DNA of 64,000 nt from positions 3,782,001 through 3,846,000 of the forward strand of contig NZ_JBCNLP010000001.1 in NCBI RefSeq assembly GCF_039595395.1. Direction: 5' to 3'. Positions 6,922-15,627 of this stretch are shown piece after piece. Made by a program: the position numbers and the translations under genes. Positions within the stretch are counted from its first letter, which is position 1. Every line of letters begins with the position of its first letter. The notes beneath the pieces were generated by a model. The model did no database searches. It worked only from the letters and a program-made list of their open reading frames with translations, and was not told where the DNA came from. The stretch is from Novosphingobium sp. (GTDB lineage Bacteria > Pseudomonadota > Alphaproteobacteria > Sphingomonadales > Sphingomonadaceae).

Positions 6922-7965
6922 TTACGCCTCATGACAACTCGCCATGATCGCTGCGCCCAGCGCGTCGATCGGCAACACCGTTTCCACCGCCCCGGCCTCG
7001 ATCGCCGCCCTGGGCGCCTGGCGCACCGTGGCGCTGTCCGGCTCCTCGGCAAAGGTGCGGCAGCCAACATCGCGCATCAACCGCAAGCCACGCGCGCCAT
7101 CGCTGCCCATGCCCGTCAGCACCGCCCCCACCGCCGGCACACCCGCTCGGGCAATGGTGCCGAACAGCAGCGTCGCGGAAGGGCGAGCCCCATCCAGCGG
7201 ATCGCGCAGCACCATGCGCAGATGGGGAAAGGGCGCAGGCTCGAACACCACATGATGATCGGGATCGGCGGCGATATGGATCGTCCCCGGCTCCAGCCGC
7301 ATGCCATCGGTGGCCAGCATCACCTGACAGTGCAACTCGGCGTCCAGCCGCGCCACGAAAGCCTCGATCATCTCCGCCTCACCCGGCATGACAATGACCG
7401 TGGGCGGCCCATCCTCGGGGAAATGCTCCAGCAGGCGCGGCAGGGCATCGATGCCCCCCATCGAAACCCCCAGCGCGATCAACTGCCGGGTCCAGACCGG
7501 CGGCGCCTCGCCGCGTGGCGCCGGGGCAGCGCGCGGCGCGGCGTGGCGGCGGCGATGCTTCACATTCGAGTTCGCAGCCGTCAGCACCACCTTGCCCAGA
7601 TGGCTGATGGTCTCGGCAAATTCCTCCAGCGTGGCCTTCAGCGGCTTGTGAAAGCACTCGACCGCGCCCAGCTCATAGGCGCGCAAAGCGACCTGCGTCC
7701 CGGCCTGCGTGCGCGAGGACAGCATCACCACCGGCATGGGGTCGGTCGCCATGATCTCGGCCAGAAAATCGATGCCGTTCATCCCCGGCATTTCCACATC
7801 CAGCGTCATCACATTGGGGCGCAGCAGCTCGATCTGGCTGCGTGCCTCATCCGCATTGGCCGCCGAGCCCACCACGGTGATCTGCGGCGTCCGCTCCAGC
7901 ACGTCGCAGAACAGCGCCCGCATCGCCGGGGAATCATCGACGACCAGAACTCTGGCATCCTTCAT
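6922..7965 (-). CDS. CheB-like protein with intact receiver and altered methylesterase active site
   Basis: The architecture is that of chemotaxis methylesterase CheB, which removes methyl groups from chemoreceptors. It has a receiver (residues 1-120, Asp56 in TLDVEMPGMNG, Lys107) and a C-terminal CheB catalytic domain (about 160-345). The catalytic Ser is present (Ser168 in LGVSMGG), as is the Asp (Asp289 in TGMGSDG). The catalytic His is not: the usual VQHMP segment aligns with IVMPGE, placing Pro194 there. The operon CheB at 13154 keeps this His. The protein may be catalytically dead and act as a receptor- or CheY-binding regulator. The start could also be TTG at 7968, which is better spaced from AAAGGAG. 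It diverges from the MCP-che operon. Confidence 0.85.
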   Translation of the reverse strand: MKDARVLVVDDSPAMRALFCDVLERTPQITVVGSAANADEARSQIELLRPNVMTLDVEMPGMNGIDFLAEIMATDPMPVVMLSSRTQAGTQVALRAYELGAVECFHKPLKATLEEFAETISHLGKVVLTAANSNVKHRRRHAAPRAAPAPRGEAPPVWTRQLIALGVSMGGIDALPRLLEHFPEDGPPTVIVMPGEAEMIEAFVARLDAELHCQVMLATDGMRLEPGTIHIAADPDHHVVFEPAPFPHLRMVLRDPLDGARPSATLLFGTIARAGVPAVGAVLTGMGSDGARGLRLMRDVGCRTFAEEPDSATVRQAPRAAIEAGAVETVLPIDALGAAIMASCHEA

Positions 7966-8326
7966 CAACGCGGCATACTCCTTTAAGGCTCGCGCCAGGA
8001 CTGAAGCGATCCACTCCAGTCATAACGCGCCATGACAAGCATCGCCCCCGCTGCCCTCGTCCTAAACCGCAAGATCACAGTAAATAGCTGTCATCGATTA
8101 CGGGGTTCATCGTAGAGAGATGCCAAGCAAAGCCAGCCACTCCCATGGTTGACAGCAAGTTGCCGCAGAGCCCTCAACAACCTTCAAACTATGCTGTCCC
8201 GTTCCGGGAACCTACGGATATGCCTACAAACAGGACGTTGCGGCTCAGGCCTTAGGATTAACCACGAGTCATGGGAGGCCGCCGCGCCGATTCTGCAATC
8301 GGCGCCCCATGGCCGTGGAGTTTTCG
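7966..8326. promoter_or_regulatory. Divergent promoter region between cheB-like gene and MCP-che operon
   Basis: This 361-base region separates divergently read chemotaxis genes and must contain both promoters. On the plus strand, a perfect TTGACA is at 8149-8154, though no matching -10 is spaced properly. A CtrA-like half site TTAACCAC is at 8258-8265, about 60 bases before the MCP start. On the minus strand AAAGGAG precedes the cheB-like start. No gene is seen inside. Confidence 0.45.
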
Positions 8327-9784
8327 ATGTTCGACTGGTTCGAGAAACAGGCCCCCATCGCGGTCAAGCTGCACAGTCTGGCCTGGGCCGTCGTGGCCTT
8401 TGCGGCAGTCGGCGTGGCGGGCAGCGTGCTGGCCTGGCAGGAGCTGATCCCGCCCCTCGCGGCTGTCGCGCTCAGCGGGAGCGCATTGCTCCTGACCGCG
8501 CTGGTCATGGTGGCGGGGGGGCGGGCGATTGCCGCGCCTTTCCCGGAGATGATCGACCGGTTCGAAACGCTGGCGCTGGGCGATCACGCCACGCTGGTCG
8601 AATACACCGAAAGAGAAGATTGCATCGGCCGCCTCGCCCGCGCCTGCGACACGCTGCGCGACCAAGGGGCTCAGGCCCGGCTGCGCGCCGATCAGGAAGA
8701 GCAGGCCGCCGCCATCCTGCGCGACAGCCTGCGCCAACTGGCGAGCAACCGGCTCGATTGCCAGATCAACCGCGACCTGCCGGAGCGTTACGAGGATCTG
8801 CGCAGGGATTTCAACGGCGCCATCGATGCACTGGCCCAGCTTGTGCTGGCGGTGCGCTCCAGCGCCAATTCGGTGCTGAACGGCGCGGCCGAGATCCGCT
8901 CCGCCACCGACGACTTCGCGCATCGCAACGAGCAGCAGGCCAGCACACTGGCCGAAACCGCCGCCGCGATGAATCAGACGACGCAGGGTGTGCAGCACTC
9001 CGCGCAATCCATCCTGGAAACCAAGCAGGCGATGGCCGACGCCCGCGCAAAATCGATCGATGTCGGCATGCTGATCACCGAGGCGCTGGTGGCCATGGGC
9101 CAGATCGAAGATTCCACGCGCGAGATCAATCACATCATCGCCACGATCGACAGCATCGCCTTCCAGACCAACCTGCTGGCCCTGAACGCCGGGGTCGAGG
9201 CCGCACGCGCCGGGGACGCCGGGCGCGGTTTCGCCGTGGTCGCCACCGAAGTCCGCGCCCTGGCCCAGCGCAGCGCGGAGGCCGCCAAGGGCATCAAGGC
9301 GCTGATCACCGCCTCCACCCATCAGGTTTCGACCGGAGTGGGGCTGGTGCGGCAGACCAGCGGCATGCTCGAGGATCTGCGGACGCGCGGCCATAATGCT
9401 TTCGACCTCATGGTCACGCTGTCCAGCGCGGTGGATGCGCAGGCGGGCAATCTGCATCAGGTCAACAGCGCCGTGGCCGATATGGACCGCGCCACCCAGC
9501 AGAATGCCGCCATGGCCGAACAATCCACCGCCGCCGCGCGCAGTCTGGCGGATGAGGCGCATGAGCTGACCACCATCGTCGCGCGCTTCCACACCGCGCC
9601 CGGCACGCAGGCGGCGATCCAGCCGCTGCGCCGCGTGGTCCCGCAGGCCCCGGCCTCATCGCCGCGCCGTGCCGTGGTACCGCCGCTGGTGCGGGGCAAT
9701 CTGGCGCTCAAGCCGCTGCCCGAAGCCGGCACGCAGGCCACCGCCGATGTCGCCACCAGTGCCGACGACTGGTCGGAATTCTGA
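8327..9784 (+). CDS. Methyl-accepting chemotaxis protein with minimal periplasmic region
   Basis: This chemoreceptor is 485 aa. Two hydrophobic segments (about residues 18-37 and 45-63) are separated by only a few residues (QELIPP), so there is no extracellular ligand domain. HAMP-like helices follow (about 65-180), then the cytoplasmic signalling domain with the conserved hairpin tip IDSIAFQTNLLALNAGVEAARAG (about 275-300) and flanking methylation helices. The C-terminus is DWSEF, matching the W-x-x-F pentapeptide that tethers CheR or CheB to receptors such as E. coli Tsr. GGAG lies 6 bases before the ATG at 8327, so I prefer this start to the upstream 8309. It is the first gene of the che operon and probably senses an internal or membrane signal. 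Confidence 0.9.
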   Translation: MFDWFEKQAPIAVKLHSLAWAVVAFAAVGVAGSVLAWQELIPPLAAVALSGSALLLTALVMVAGGRAIAAPFPEMIDRFETLALGDHATLVEYTEREDCIGRLARACDTLRDQGAQARLRADQEEQAAAILRDSLRQLASNRLDCQINRDLPERYEDLRRDFNGAIDALAQLVLAVRSSANSVLNGAAEIRSATDDFAHRNEQQASTLAETAAAMNQTTQGVQHSAQSILETKQAMADARAKSIDVGMLITEALVAMGQIEDSTREINHIIATIDSIAFQTNLLALNAGVEAARAGDAGRGFAVVATEVRALAQRSAEAAKGIKALITASTHQVSTGVGLVRQTSGMLEDLRTRGHNAFDLMVTLSSAVDAQAGNLHQVNSAVADMDRATQQNAAMAEQSTAAARSLADEAHELTTIVARFHTAPGTQAAIQPLRRVVPQAPASSPRRAVVPPLVRGNLALKPLPEAGTQATADVATSADDWSEF

Positions 9785-9799
9785 TCGAGGATCACGCGC

Positions 9800-10060
9800 A
9801 TGCCCATCATCCATCTGCCAGCCCGTTGCGACCGCGCCGCCGCTCAGGCGCTTTTGCCCGAATTGCAGGCGGCACTGGGCTCCGGCCCGCTGCAGATCGA
9901 TGCCAGCGCCACGCAGCAGGTGGGGCAGGCCATGCTGCAGGTCCTGCTCAGCGCCCGCCGCACCGGCGAAGGCGCGCAGATCACCCCCTCGCCCGAGCTG
10001 CGCCACACCGCGCGGCAGGCGGGCCTTGAAGTGGCGCTGTTCGATCGGAGCGAGGCATGA
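9800..10060 (+). CDS. STAS-domain protein of the chemotaxis operon
   Basis: The 86-aa product has the pattern of a single STAS domain: a beta strand (LQIDASATQQ), then helix VGQAMLQVLLSARR, then strand GAQITPSPEL. Classical anti-anti-sigma factors carry a phosphorylatable Ser in DSSG after the strand, while here the aligned residues are QQVGQA, so kinase-dependent switching is unlikely. Its TGA overlaps the cheA ATG (ATGA at 10057-10060), implying translational coupling. STAS proteins occur at this position in rhizobial che operons. Its partner is not known from sequence; binding to CheA or receptors is inference. Confidence 0.75.
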   Translation: MPIIHLPARCDRAAAQALLPELQAALGSGPLQIDASATQQVGQAMLQVLLSARRTGEGAQITPSPELRHTARQAGLEVALFDRSEA

Positions 10061-12252
10061 CCCCGGAGGACATCCAGGCCCTCTTCTTCGTCGAATGCGA
10101 GGAAGCGCAAGGCGCCGCCGAAGCGGGGCTGGCCGCCTGCCGCGCGGGCACGCAGGATGCCGATACGGTCAATGGCGTGTTCCGCGCGATCCATTCGATC
10201 AAGGGCGGCGCGGGCGCTTTCGGCTTTGCCGCGCTGCAGACCTTTGCCCATGCGTTTGAAACGCTGCTCTCCGAGGTGCGCGAGGGCAATGCGCCGCTCA
10301 ACCCGCCGCTGGTGGATCTGCTGCTGCGCGCGCTCGACAAGCTGTCCGACCATGTCGCCGCCGCGCGCGACAGCGCCACGCCCCCGCAGGATTCGGCGCT
10401 GCTGATGGAGCTGGAAGCGGCGGCGCGCTATGATGCGGCGGGGCGCTTCGATGCCCCCACCGCGCCCAAGTCCAGAGCTGCCAAAAAATCGCCCGCCAAG
10501 GCAAGCACGCCGCCGCCCGCGGACAGCGCCCGTGACGACAGCGCCCTCGATGCGCTGCTGGCCGAACTGTCCGCGCCTCAGGCAGGGGCGCCGACACCGC
10601 AGGAACCGCGCGAGCAGGGCTGGCAGATCTGGCTGCGCCCGCTGGCCGGCGCCATGCGCAACGGCGGCGAGCCGCTGCTGCTGCTGCGCGAGTTGAGCGA
10701 GCTGGGCGCCGTCTGCCTGCAATGCGACACCAGCGCCGTGCCGGGGCTCGACGACCTCGACCCCGATCAGGCCTATCTTGGCTGGACCTTCGTGGTGCCC
10801 AAATCGGTCTCGGAAGGCACCGTGCGCGAGATCTTCGATTTCGCGGGCGATGATTGCCCCATTACCATCGGCGAGGGCGACAGCAAATGGGCCGACATGC
10901 CCTATCGCCCCACCCCGGTCGCGCCGCCTGCCCCGGCATCGATCGAGGTTGCCGAGACGCCGGAGGCGCTCGCCGCCGCCAAACCCGCCGCGCCCAATCC
11001 CGCGCCGCCCCCAGCAGGCCAGTCGATCCGCATCGACCTGCTCAAGCTGGACCGGCTGATCGACACGGTGGGCGAGCTGGTGATCGCCCAGGCCATGCTG
11101 GCCCAGCGCCTGCACAATGAGGGCGTCGCCGCCAGCGAAGAGCTCAACATGCTCGAAGGGCTGACCCGCGACATTCAGGACAATGCCATGTCGATCCGCG
11201 CCCAGCCGATCGGCAGCGTGTTCAGCCGCGTGCCGCGCATCCTGCGCGAACTGGCGGCCAGCACCGGCAAGCATGTCACGCTGCAGACCTCGGGCGAGGC
11301 GACCGAACTCGACAAGACGGTGATCGAGCGGCTGGGCGAGCCGCTGACCCATCTCATCCGCAATGCCGTCGACCATGGCATCGAAAAGCCCGACGAGCGC
11401 CTCGCCAAGGGCAAGAGCGCCGATGGCACGCTGACCCTCTCGGCCGAGCATCGCTCGGGCCATATCCTGATCCGCATTTCCGACGATGGCGCGGGGATCG
11501 ATCATGCCCGCGTGCTGGCCAAGGCCATCGAAAAGGGCATCGTTACCCCCGATACGGCGCTCTCCAGGGAAGAGATCGAGAGCCTGATCTTCGCGCCGGG
11601 CTTCTCCACGGCGACCAGCATCACCAATGTCTCGGGCCGGGGCGTGGGGATGGATGTGGTGCGCCAGAATGTGAAGGAGCTGGGCGGGCGCATCACCATC
11701 GATTCCACCCCCGGCAAGGGCACCACCTTCACCCTCACCCTGCCGCTGACGCTGGCGATCGCCGATGGCATGATCGTCAAGGTGGGCGACCAGATGCTGG
11801 TGGTGCCGCTGGCCCATGTGGTGGAAAGCCTGCGCCCCGCCCCCGCCGATGTGCAGGGCATGGGTGAGAGCATGATGCTCAATGTGCGCGGGCGCTTTAT
11901 CCCGGTGGTTTCGGTGGGCCGCGCGGTGGGCGCGCTCGATGCCGAGGATCGGCCCGAAAAGGGCGTGCTGATCGTGGTCGACACCGAAAGCGCGGGTCAG
12001 GCCGCGCTGCTGGTCGACAACATTTCGGACCAGCGGCAATTCGTCATCAAGAGCCTCGACACCCATTACCGCAGCGTGGAGGGTGTGGCGGGCGCCACCA
12101 TTCTGGGCGACGGGCGCGTGGCGTTGATCCTCAATGTCGACTCGCTGGTGGCCCGCGCCGCCGGGCCGCGCGCGGTTCTCGACACGCTTGGGCTGACCAT
12201 GAGCAACCCGGCCATGAACAGCCCGGCCATCAACGGCCTCGACATCGCATGA
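10057..12252 (+). CDS. cheA: Chemotaxis sensor histidine kinase CheA
   Basis: CheA phosphorylates CheY and CheB in response to receptor state. The 731-aa product has an HPt domain (1-105) with phospho-acceptor His46 in AIHSIKGGAGAFGF. A low-complexity Ala/Pro linker follows, then a response-regulator-binding region (about 188-275, QIWLRPLAGAMRNGG to DDCPI) of the alphaproteobacterial type. The dimerisation helices (about 325-390) precede the ATPase domain with N box HLIRNAVDHGIE, G1 DDGAGID and G2 GRGVGMDVV. A C-terminal CheW-like domain (about 570-715) completes it. All key residues are present. It overlaps the STAS gene by 4 bases and cheR by 4 bases. Confidence 0.97.
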   Translation: MTPEDIQALFFVECEEAQGAAEAGLAACRAGTQDADTVNGVFRAIHSIKGGAGAFGFAALQTFAHAFETLLSEVREGNAPLNPPLVDLLLRALDKLSDHVAAARDSATPPQDSALLMELEAAARYDAAGRFDAPTAPKSRAAKKSPAKASTPPPADSARDDSALDALLAELSAPQAGAPTPQEPREQGWQIWLRPLAGAMRNGGEPLLLLRELSELGAVCLQCDTSAVPGLDDLDPDQAYLGWTFVVPKSVSEGTVREIFDFAGDDCPITIGEGDSKWADMPYRPTPVAPPAPASIEVAETPEALAAAKPAAPNPAPPPAGQSIRIDLLKLDRLIDTVGELVIAQAMLAQRLHNEGVAASEELNMLEGLTRDIQDNAMSIRAQPIGSVFSRVPRILRELAASTGKHVTLQTSGEATELDKTVIERLGEPLTHLIRNAVDHGIEKPDERLAKGKSADGTLTLSAEHRSGHILIRISDDGAGIDHARVLAKAIEKGIVTPDTALSREEIESLIFAPGFSTATSITNVSGRGVGMDVVRQNVKELGGRITIDSTPGKGTTFTLTLPLTLAIADGMIVKVGDQMLVVPLAHVVESLRPAPADVQGMGESMMLNVRGRFIPVVSVGRAVGALDAEDRPEKGVLIVVDTESAGQAALLVDNISDQRQFVIKSLDTHYRSVEGVAGATILGDGRVALILNVDSLVARAAGPRAVLDTLGLTMSNPAMNSPAINGLDIA

Positions 12253-13157
12253 ATGGCGAGATCCTCTCCCAGCCCCACGCGGCAGGCACCATGGCGCAGC
12301 AGCCTCTCTTCGAGGCGCTGCCCGGTGTCAGCCCATCGGTCTATGGCGAGAAGGATTTCCTCGCCATGGCGCAGATGATGCGGGCCGAGGCGGGGATCAT
12401 GCTGCCGCCGGGCAAGGCGATCCTGGTCTATTCGCGCCTCGCCCCGCTGGTGCGGGCCAGCAATCTGGGCACCTTTGCGGCCTATATCGTGATGATCGGC
12501 AAGAATGCCGAGGAGCGCCGCAAGGCGGTCTGCGCGCTGACCACCAACCATACGTTCTTCTACCGCGAGGCCCATCACTTCGACCATTTCACCCAGGAGG
12601 TGCGCCCGCAGCTCGTCGAGGCACTCGATGCCGGCGAGGCGGTGCGCATGTGGTCGGCAGGCTGTTCGAGCGGCGAGGAGGTCTTTTCGCTGGCCATGGC
12701 CATGCTGGGGCCCGACCGCAGCGAGGGGCGCCGTCTGGCCAGGCTGGACCTGCGCATTCTGGGCAGCGACATCGCCGACCCGCCGCTGATCAGGGCCCGC
12801 GAGGGGCGGTACGATCTGCGCGATGTGGTGCATCTGCCCGTGCCCTTGCGCGCCGCATGGTCGCAGGCCGATGCCGCCCATATGCAGATCGGCCCCGAAC
12901 TGCGCGAGATCGTGCAGTTCAAGCGGCTCAACCTGCATGAGGACTGGCCGATGCGGCGCAGCTTTCAGGTGATCCTCTGCCGCAATGTGATGATCTATTT
13001 CGACCAGCCCACCAAGCAGACGCTGGTGACGCGGCTGGCGCAGCAGCTTGTGCCCGGCGGCTATCTCTACATCGGCCATAGCGAGCGCGTCAGTGGTCCG
13101 GGCGAGGCGTTGCTCGAACATGTCGGCCCCACGATCTATCGCCGGAGGGAAGCATGA
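12249..13157 (+). CDS. cheR: Chemotaxis protein methyltransferase CheR
   Basis: CheR uses S-adenosylmethionine to methylate glutamates on chemoreceptors. The 302-aa product has the N-terminal helical domain (about 30-100) with TTNHTFFYRE and the SAM-binding domain with MWSAGCSSGEEVFSLAM, ILGSDIAD, and the late motif ILCRNVMIYFD, then GGYLYIGHSER. The length is typical. It overlaps cheA at ATGA (12249-12252) and the downstream cheB at ATGA (13154-13157). The MCP encoded in the same operon ends with a candidate CheR-tethering pentapeptide. Confidence 0.96.
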   Translation: MNGEILSQPHAAGTMAQQPLFEALPGVSPSVYGEKDFLAMAQMMRAEAGIMLPPGKAILVYSRLAPLVRASNLGTFAAYIVMIGKNAEERRKAVCALTTNHTFFYREAHHFDHFTQEVRPQLVEALDAGEAVRMWSAGCSSGEEVFSLAMAMLGPDRSEGRRLARLDLRILGSDIADPPLIRAREGRYDLRDVVHLPVPLRAAWSQADAAHMQIGPELREIVQFKRLNLHEDWPMRRSFQVILCRNVMIYFDQPTKQTLVTRLAQQLVPGGYLYIGHSERVSGPGEALLEHVGPTIYRRREA

Positions 13158-14164
13158 CCATCCGCGTGCTGATCATCGATGATTCCCCCACCATGCGCGC
13201 CGTGCTGGGCGCCCGCCTGTCGGGCCTGCGCGACATTCATGTGGTGGGCGTCTCCTGCAACGCCGCCGAAGGGCGCGCCGCGATCAAGGAGCTGGAGCCC
13301 GATGTGGTGACGCTGGACATCGAGATGCCCGGCATGAACGGTCTCGATTTCCTCGACAAGATCATGACCCTGCGGCCCATGCCCGTCATCATCGTCTCGG
13401 GGCTGACGCGCGAGGGATCGGATGCCACGGCGCGCGCTTTGGCGCTGGGCGCGGTGGATTGCTACTGCAAGAGCGACCATGCCGGATCGGCGCTGGAAGA
13501 CGGCGGCAGGCTGGCCGAGATGGTGCGCAATGCCGCCAAGGTGCGGGTGCGGCGCCATGATGCGCCGGTGATGTCCCAGCCGGTGCGCCGTGCCGCGCAC
13601 AGCCAGGACACGCAGTTGATCGCCATCGGCTCCTCGACCGGCGGGGTGGAAGCGCTGCAGGTGCTGCTGCGCGGTTTCCCCGAGGATTGCCCGCCCACCC
13701 TGATCGTGCAGCATGTCGACAGCCGCTTTGCCGCCGCCATCGCCCGCACGCTCGATGCCGCCTGCCCCGCCCATGTGCTGCTGGCCGAACCCGACATGCC
13801 GCTGCGGCGCGGCCATGTCTATCTGGCGCCGGGCAACGATCGCCACATGATGGTGGCGGGCACCAGCGCGCCCTACATCAAGCTGCGCCCCGGCGAGCTG
13901 GTCTCAGGCCATCGCCCCTCGGTCGATGCGCTGTTCCATGCGGTGGCGCAGCAGGCCGGATCGCGCGCGGTGGGCATTCTGCTGACCGGCATGGGAGCGG
14001 ACGGGGCCAAGGGCCTGCTGGCGATGGCGCGCGCAGGGGCCCTCACCATCGCGCAGGATGAGGCGACCTCCACCGTCTTCGGCATGCCGCGCGCGGCCAT
14101 CGCGCTGGGTGCGGCGCAGGTCGTGGCTCCGCTGGCGCGCATCGCCCAGCATGCGCTGACGTGA
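13154..14164 (+). CDS. cheB: Chemotaxis response regulator methylesterase CheB
   Basis: CheB demethylates and deamidates chemoreceptors after phosphorylation by CheA. The 336-aa product has a receiver with Asp55 (TLDIEMPGMNG) and a catalytic domain with the full triad: Ser161 (IGSSTGG), His187 (IVQHVD) and Asp283 (TGMGADG). At the Lys position the receiver reads CYCKSD (Lys106). This is the enzymatically complete CheB, in contrast to the paralogue at 6922-7965. It is coupled to cheR by a 4-base overlap and followed by cheD after 10 bases. Confidence 0.96.
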   Translation: MTIRVLIIDDSPTMRAVLGARLSGLRDIHVVGVSCNAAEGRAAIKELEPDVVTLDIEMPGMNGLDFLDKIMTLRPMPVIIVSGLTREGSDATARALALGAVDCYCKSDHAGSALEDGGRLAEMVRNAAKVRVRRHDAPVMSQPVRRAAHSQDTQLIAIGSSTGGVEALQVLLRGFPEDCPPTLIVQHVDSRFAAAIARTLDAACPAHVLLAEPDMPLRRGHVYLAPGNDRHMMVAGTSAPYIKLRPGELVSGHRPSVDALFHAVAQQAGSRAVGILLTGMGADGAKGLLAMARAGALTIAQDEATSTVFGMPRAAIALGAAQVVAPLARIAQHALT

Positions 14165-14174
14165 GGGGGCAAGG

Positions 14175-14726
14175 ATGTCGATGCATTTCGGCCCCCCTGT
14201 CTCCACCGTCACGCGGATCAGCATTCTGCAGGGCCAGTCGCAGGTCTCGACCGAGCCGCTGGCCGAGTTCTCCACCCTGCTGGGGAGCTGCGTGGCGACC
14301 TGCCTGTTCGATCCCGTCGCGCAGGTGGGCGGCATGAACCATTTCCTGCTGGCCGAGCCGCCCGCCGCCTGTCTCGCCGATTTCGACGAGCATTACGGCG
14401 TCTATCTGATGGAATTGCTGATCAACGATATGCTGGCCCATGGCGCGGCGAAAGCACGGCTGCGCGCGCATCTCTATGGCGGCGCCAATCTCAACGCCGG
14501 GCTGGAGCGGATCGGGCTGCGCAATGGCGAATTCGCGCGGCAGTTCCTGAACCATGAAGGCATCGTGATCGCGCGCGAGGATCTGGGCGGCATTCACGCC
14601 CGCCGCGTCGATTTCCGCCCGGCGCGCGGTCAGGTGCGCTGCCGCATCGTCGAGAACACCCTTGTGTCTCCCACCACTCCAACACCGCGTCCGCAGCGTG
14701 CGGACGGCAATGTCGAACTGTTTTGA
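14175..14726 (+). CDS. cheD: Chemoreceptor glutamine deamidase CheD
   Basis: CheD deamidates glutamines on chemoreceptors and in some bacteria works with CheC. The 183-aa product contains the catalytic Cys39 in LLGSCVATCLFDP and His56 in GGMNHFLLAEP, and the later conserved segment LYGGANLNAGLERIGLRNGEFARQFL. No cheC is seen in the window. The C-terminal 25 residues are a Pro/Thr/Arg-rich tail without family similarity. It lies between cheB and cheY in the che operon. Confidence 0.93.
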   Translation: MSMHFGPPVSTVTRISILQGQSQVSTEPLAEFSTLLGSCVATCLFDPVAQVGGMNHFLLAEPPAACLADFDEHYGVYLMELLINDMLAHGAAKARLRAHLYGGANLNAGLERIGLRNGEFARQFLNHEGIVIAREDLGGIHARRVDFRPARGQVRCRIVENTLVSPTTPTPRPQRADGNVELF

Positions 14727-14759
14727 TGCCCGAACTTTTCTGAGGAAAGCGAGTAACTC

Positions 14760-15125
14760 ATGACCACCCGAATTCTCACCGTTGACGACAGCGCCAGCAT
14801 GCGCGCCCTGTTGAACCATGCCCTGACCGGGCAGGGCTTCGACGTGGCGCAGGCCGAGGATGGCGAAGTCGCCCTCGAATGGCTGGCGATGAACGAGGTC
14901 GATGTTGTCATCACCGACATCAACATGCCCCGCCTCGACGGCTTCGGCCTGATCGAGCGCCTGCGTCAGGGCAGCCGCCACCGCGACCGGCCCATTCTGG
15001 TGCTGACCACCGAAAGCAGCGAGGAAAAGAAGGCCCGCGCCCGTCAGGCCGGGGCCACCGGCTGGATCATCAAGCCTTTCGATCCGGAAAAGCTGGTGGC
15101 CGCCGTGCGCCGCGTGGCGCACTGA
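14760..15125 (+). CDS. cheY: Chemotaxis response regulator CheY
   Basis: CheY carries the signal from CheA to the flagellar motor. The 121-aa product is a stand-alone receiver with acidic pocket Asp9-Asp10 (TVDDSASMR), phospho-acceptor Asp53 (VVITDINMPRLDG), switch Thr83/Thr84 (LVLTTESS) and Lys105 (IIKPFDPEKL). GAGGAAAGCGAG lies upstream of the ATG. It is the only stand-alone CheY in this operon. Many alphaproteobacteria have further CheY proteins elsewhere, one acting as a phosphate sink. Confidence 0.96.
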   Translation: MTTRILTVDDSASMRALLNHALTGQGFDVAQAEDGEVALEWLAMNEVDVVITDINMPRLDGFGLIERLRQGSRHRDRPILVLTTESSEEKKARARQAGATGWIIKPFDPEKLVAAVRRVAH

Positions 15126-15186
15126 TTCAAGACGCTCGCCGCGTCGCTCACCGATTCGGAAACCTTTGGTAGGCAGGATTGATTCC

Positions 15187-15627
15187 ATGCAGCGCGAACT
15201 CATCACCTTCGAAGTGGCCGGGCAGGTCTTCGGCCTCGACATCATGGCAATCCGCGAGATCCGCGCATGGACTCCGACCACCCGCCTGCCCCATGTGCCG
15301 CCCTATGTGGCGGGTGTGGTCAATCTGCGCGGCACGGTGCTGCCGGTCGTCGATCTGGCGGCGCGTCTGGGCTGGGAGGCCACCGTGCCGACCCCGCGCC
15401 ACGCCATCATCGTCACCCAACTGGCGGGCAAATCCTGCGGGCTGATCGTCGATGCCGTCAGCGACATCGTGACCATCGATGGCGACACGCTTCAGCAGCC
15501 GCCCGCCACCACCACCGACCCCATCGTCAACTTCCTGGAAGGGCTGGCGGCGATCGATGAGCGGATGGTGATGGTGCTCAATCTGGCGGCGCTGGCCGAA
15601 GACCATCAGGCAGGTGAAGCGGCATGA
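15187..15627 (+). CDS. cheW: Chemotaxis coupling protein CheW
   Basis: CheW links chemoreceptors to CheA. The 146-aa product starts MQRELITFEVAGQVFGLDI and has the family block LPHVPPYVAGVVNLRGTVLPVVDLAARLG with the conserved NLRG and D, then GLIVDAVSDIVTI. I chose the ATG at 15187, where homology starts and AGG lies upstream. The longer frame would need a TTG at 15166. It overlaps the following small gene by 4 bases (ATGA). Confidence 0.95.
   Translation: MQRELITFEVAGQVFGLDIMAIREIRAWTPTTRLPHVPPYVAGVVNLRGTVLPVVDLAARLGWEATVPTPRHAIIVTQLAGKSCGLIVDAVSDIVTIDGDTLQQPPATTTDPIVNFLEGLAAIDERMVMVLNLAALAEDHQAGEAA

Noticed and set aside
6631..7986. 451-aa plus-strand frame antisense to the cheB-like gene
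   Set aside because: It is rich in His, Arg and Gln, as expected for the antisense of a GC-rich gene, while the minus strand encodes a clear CheB.
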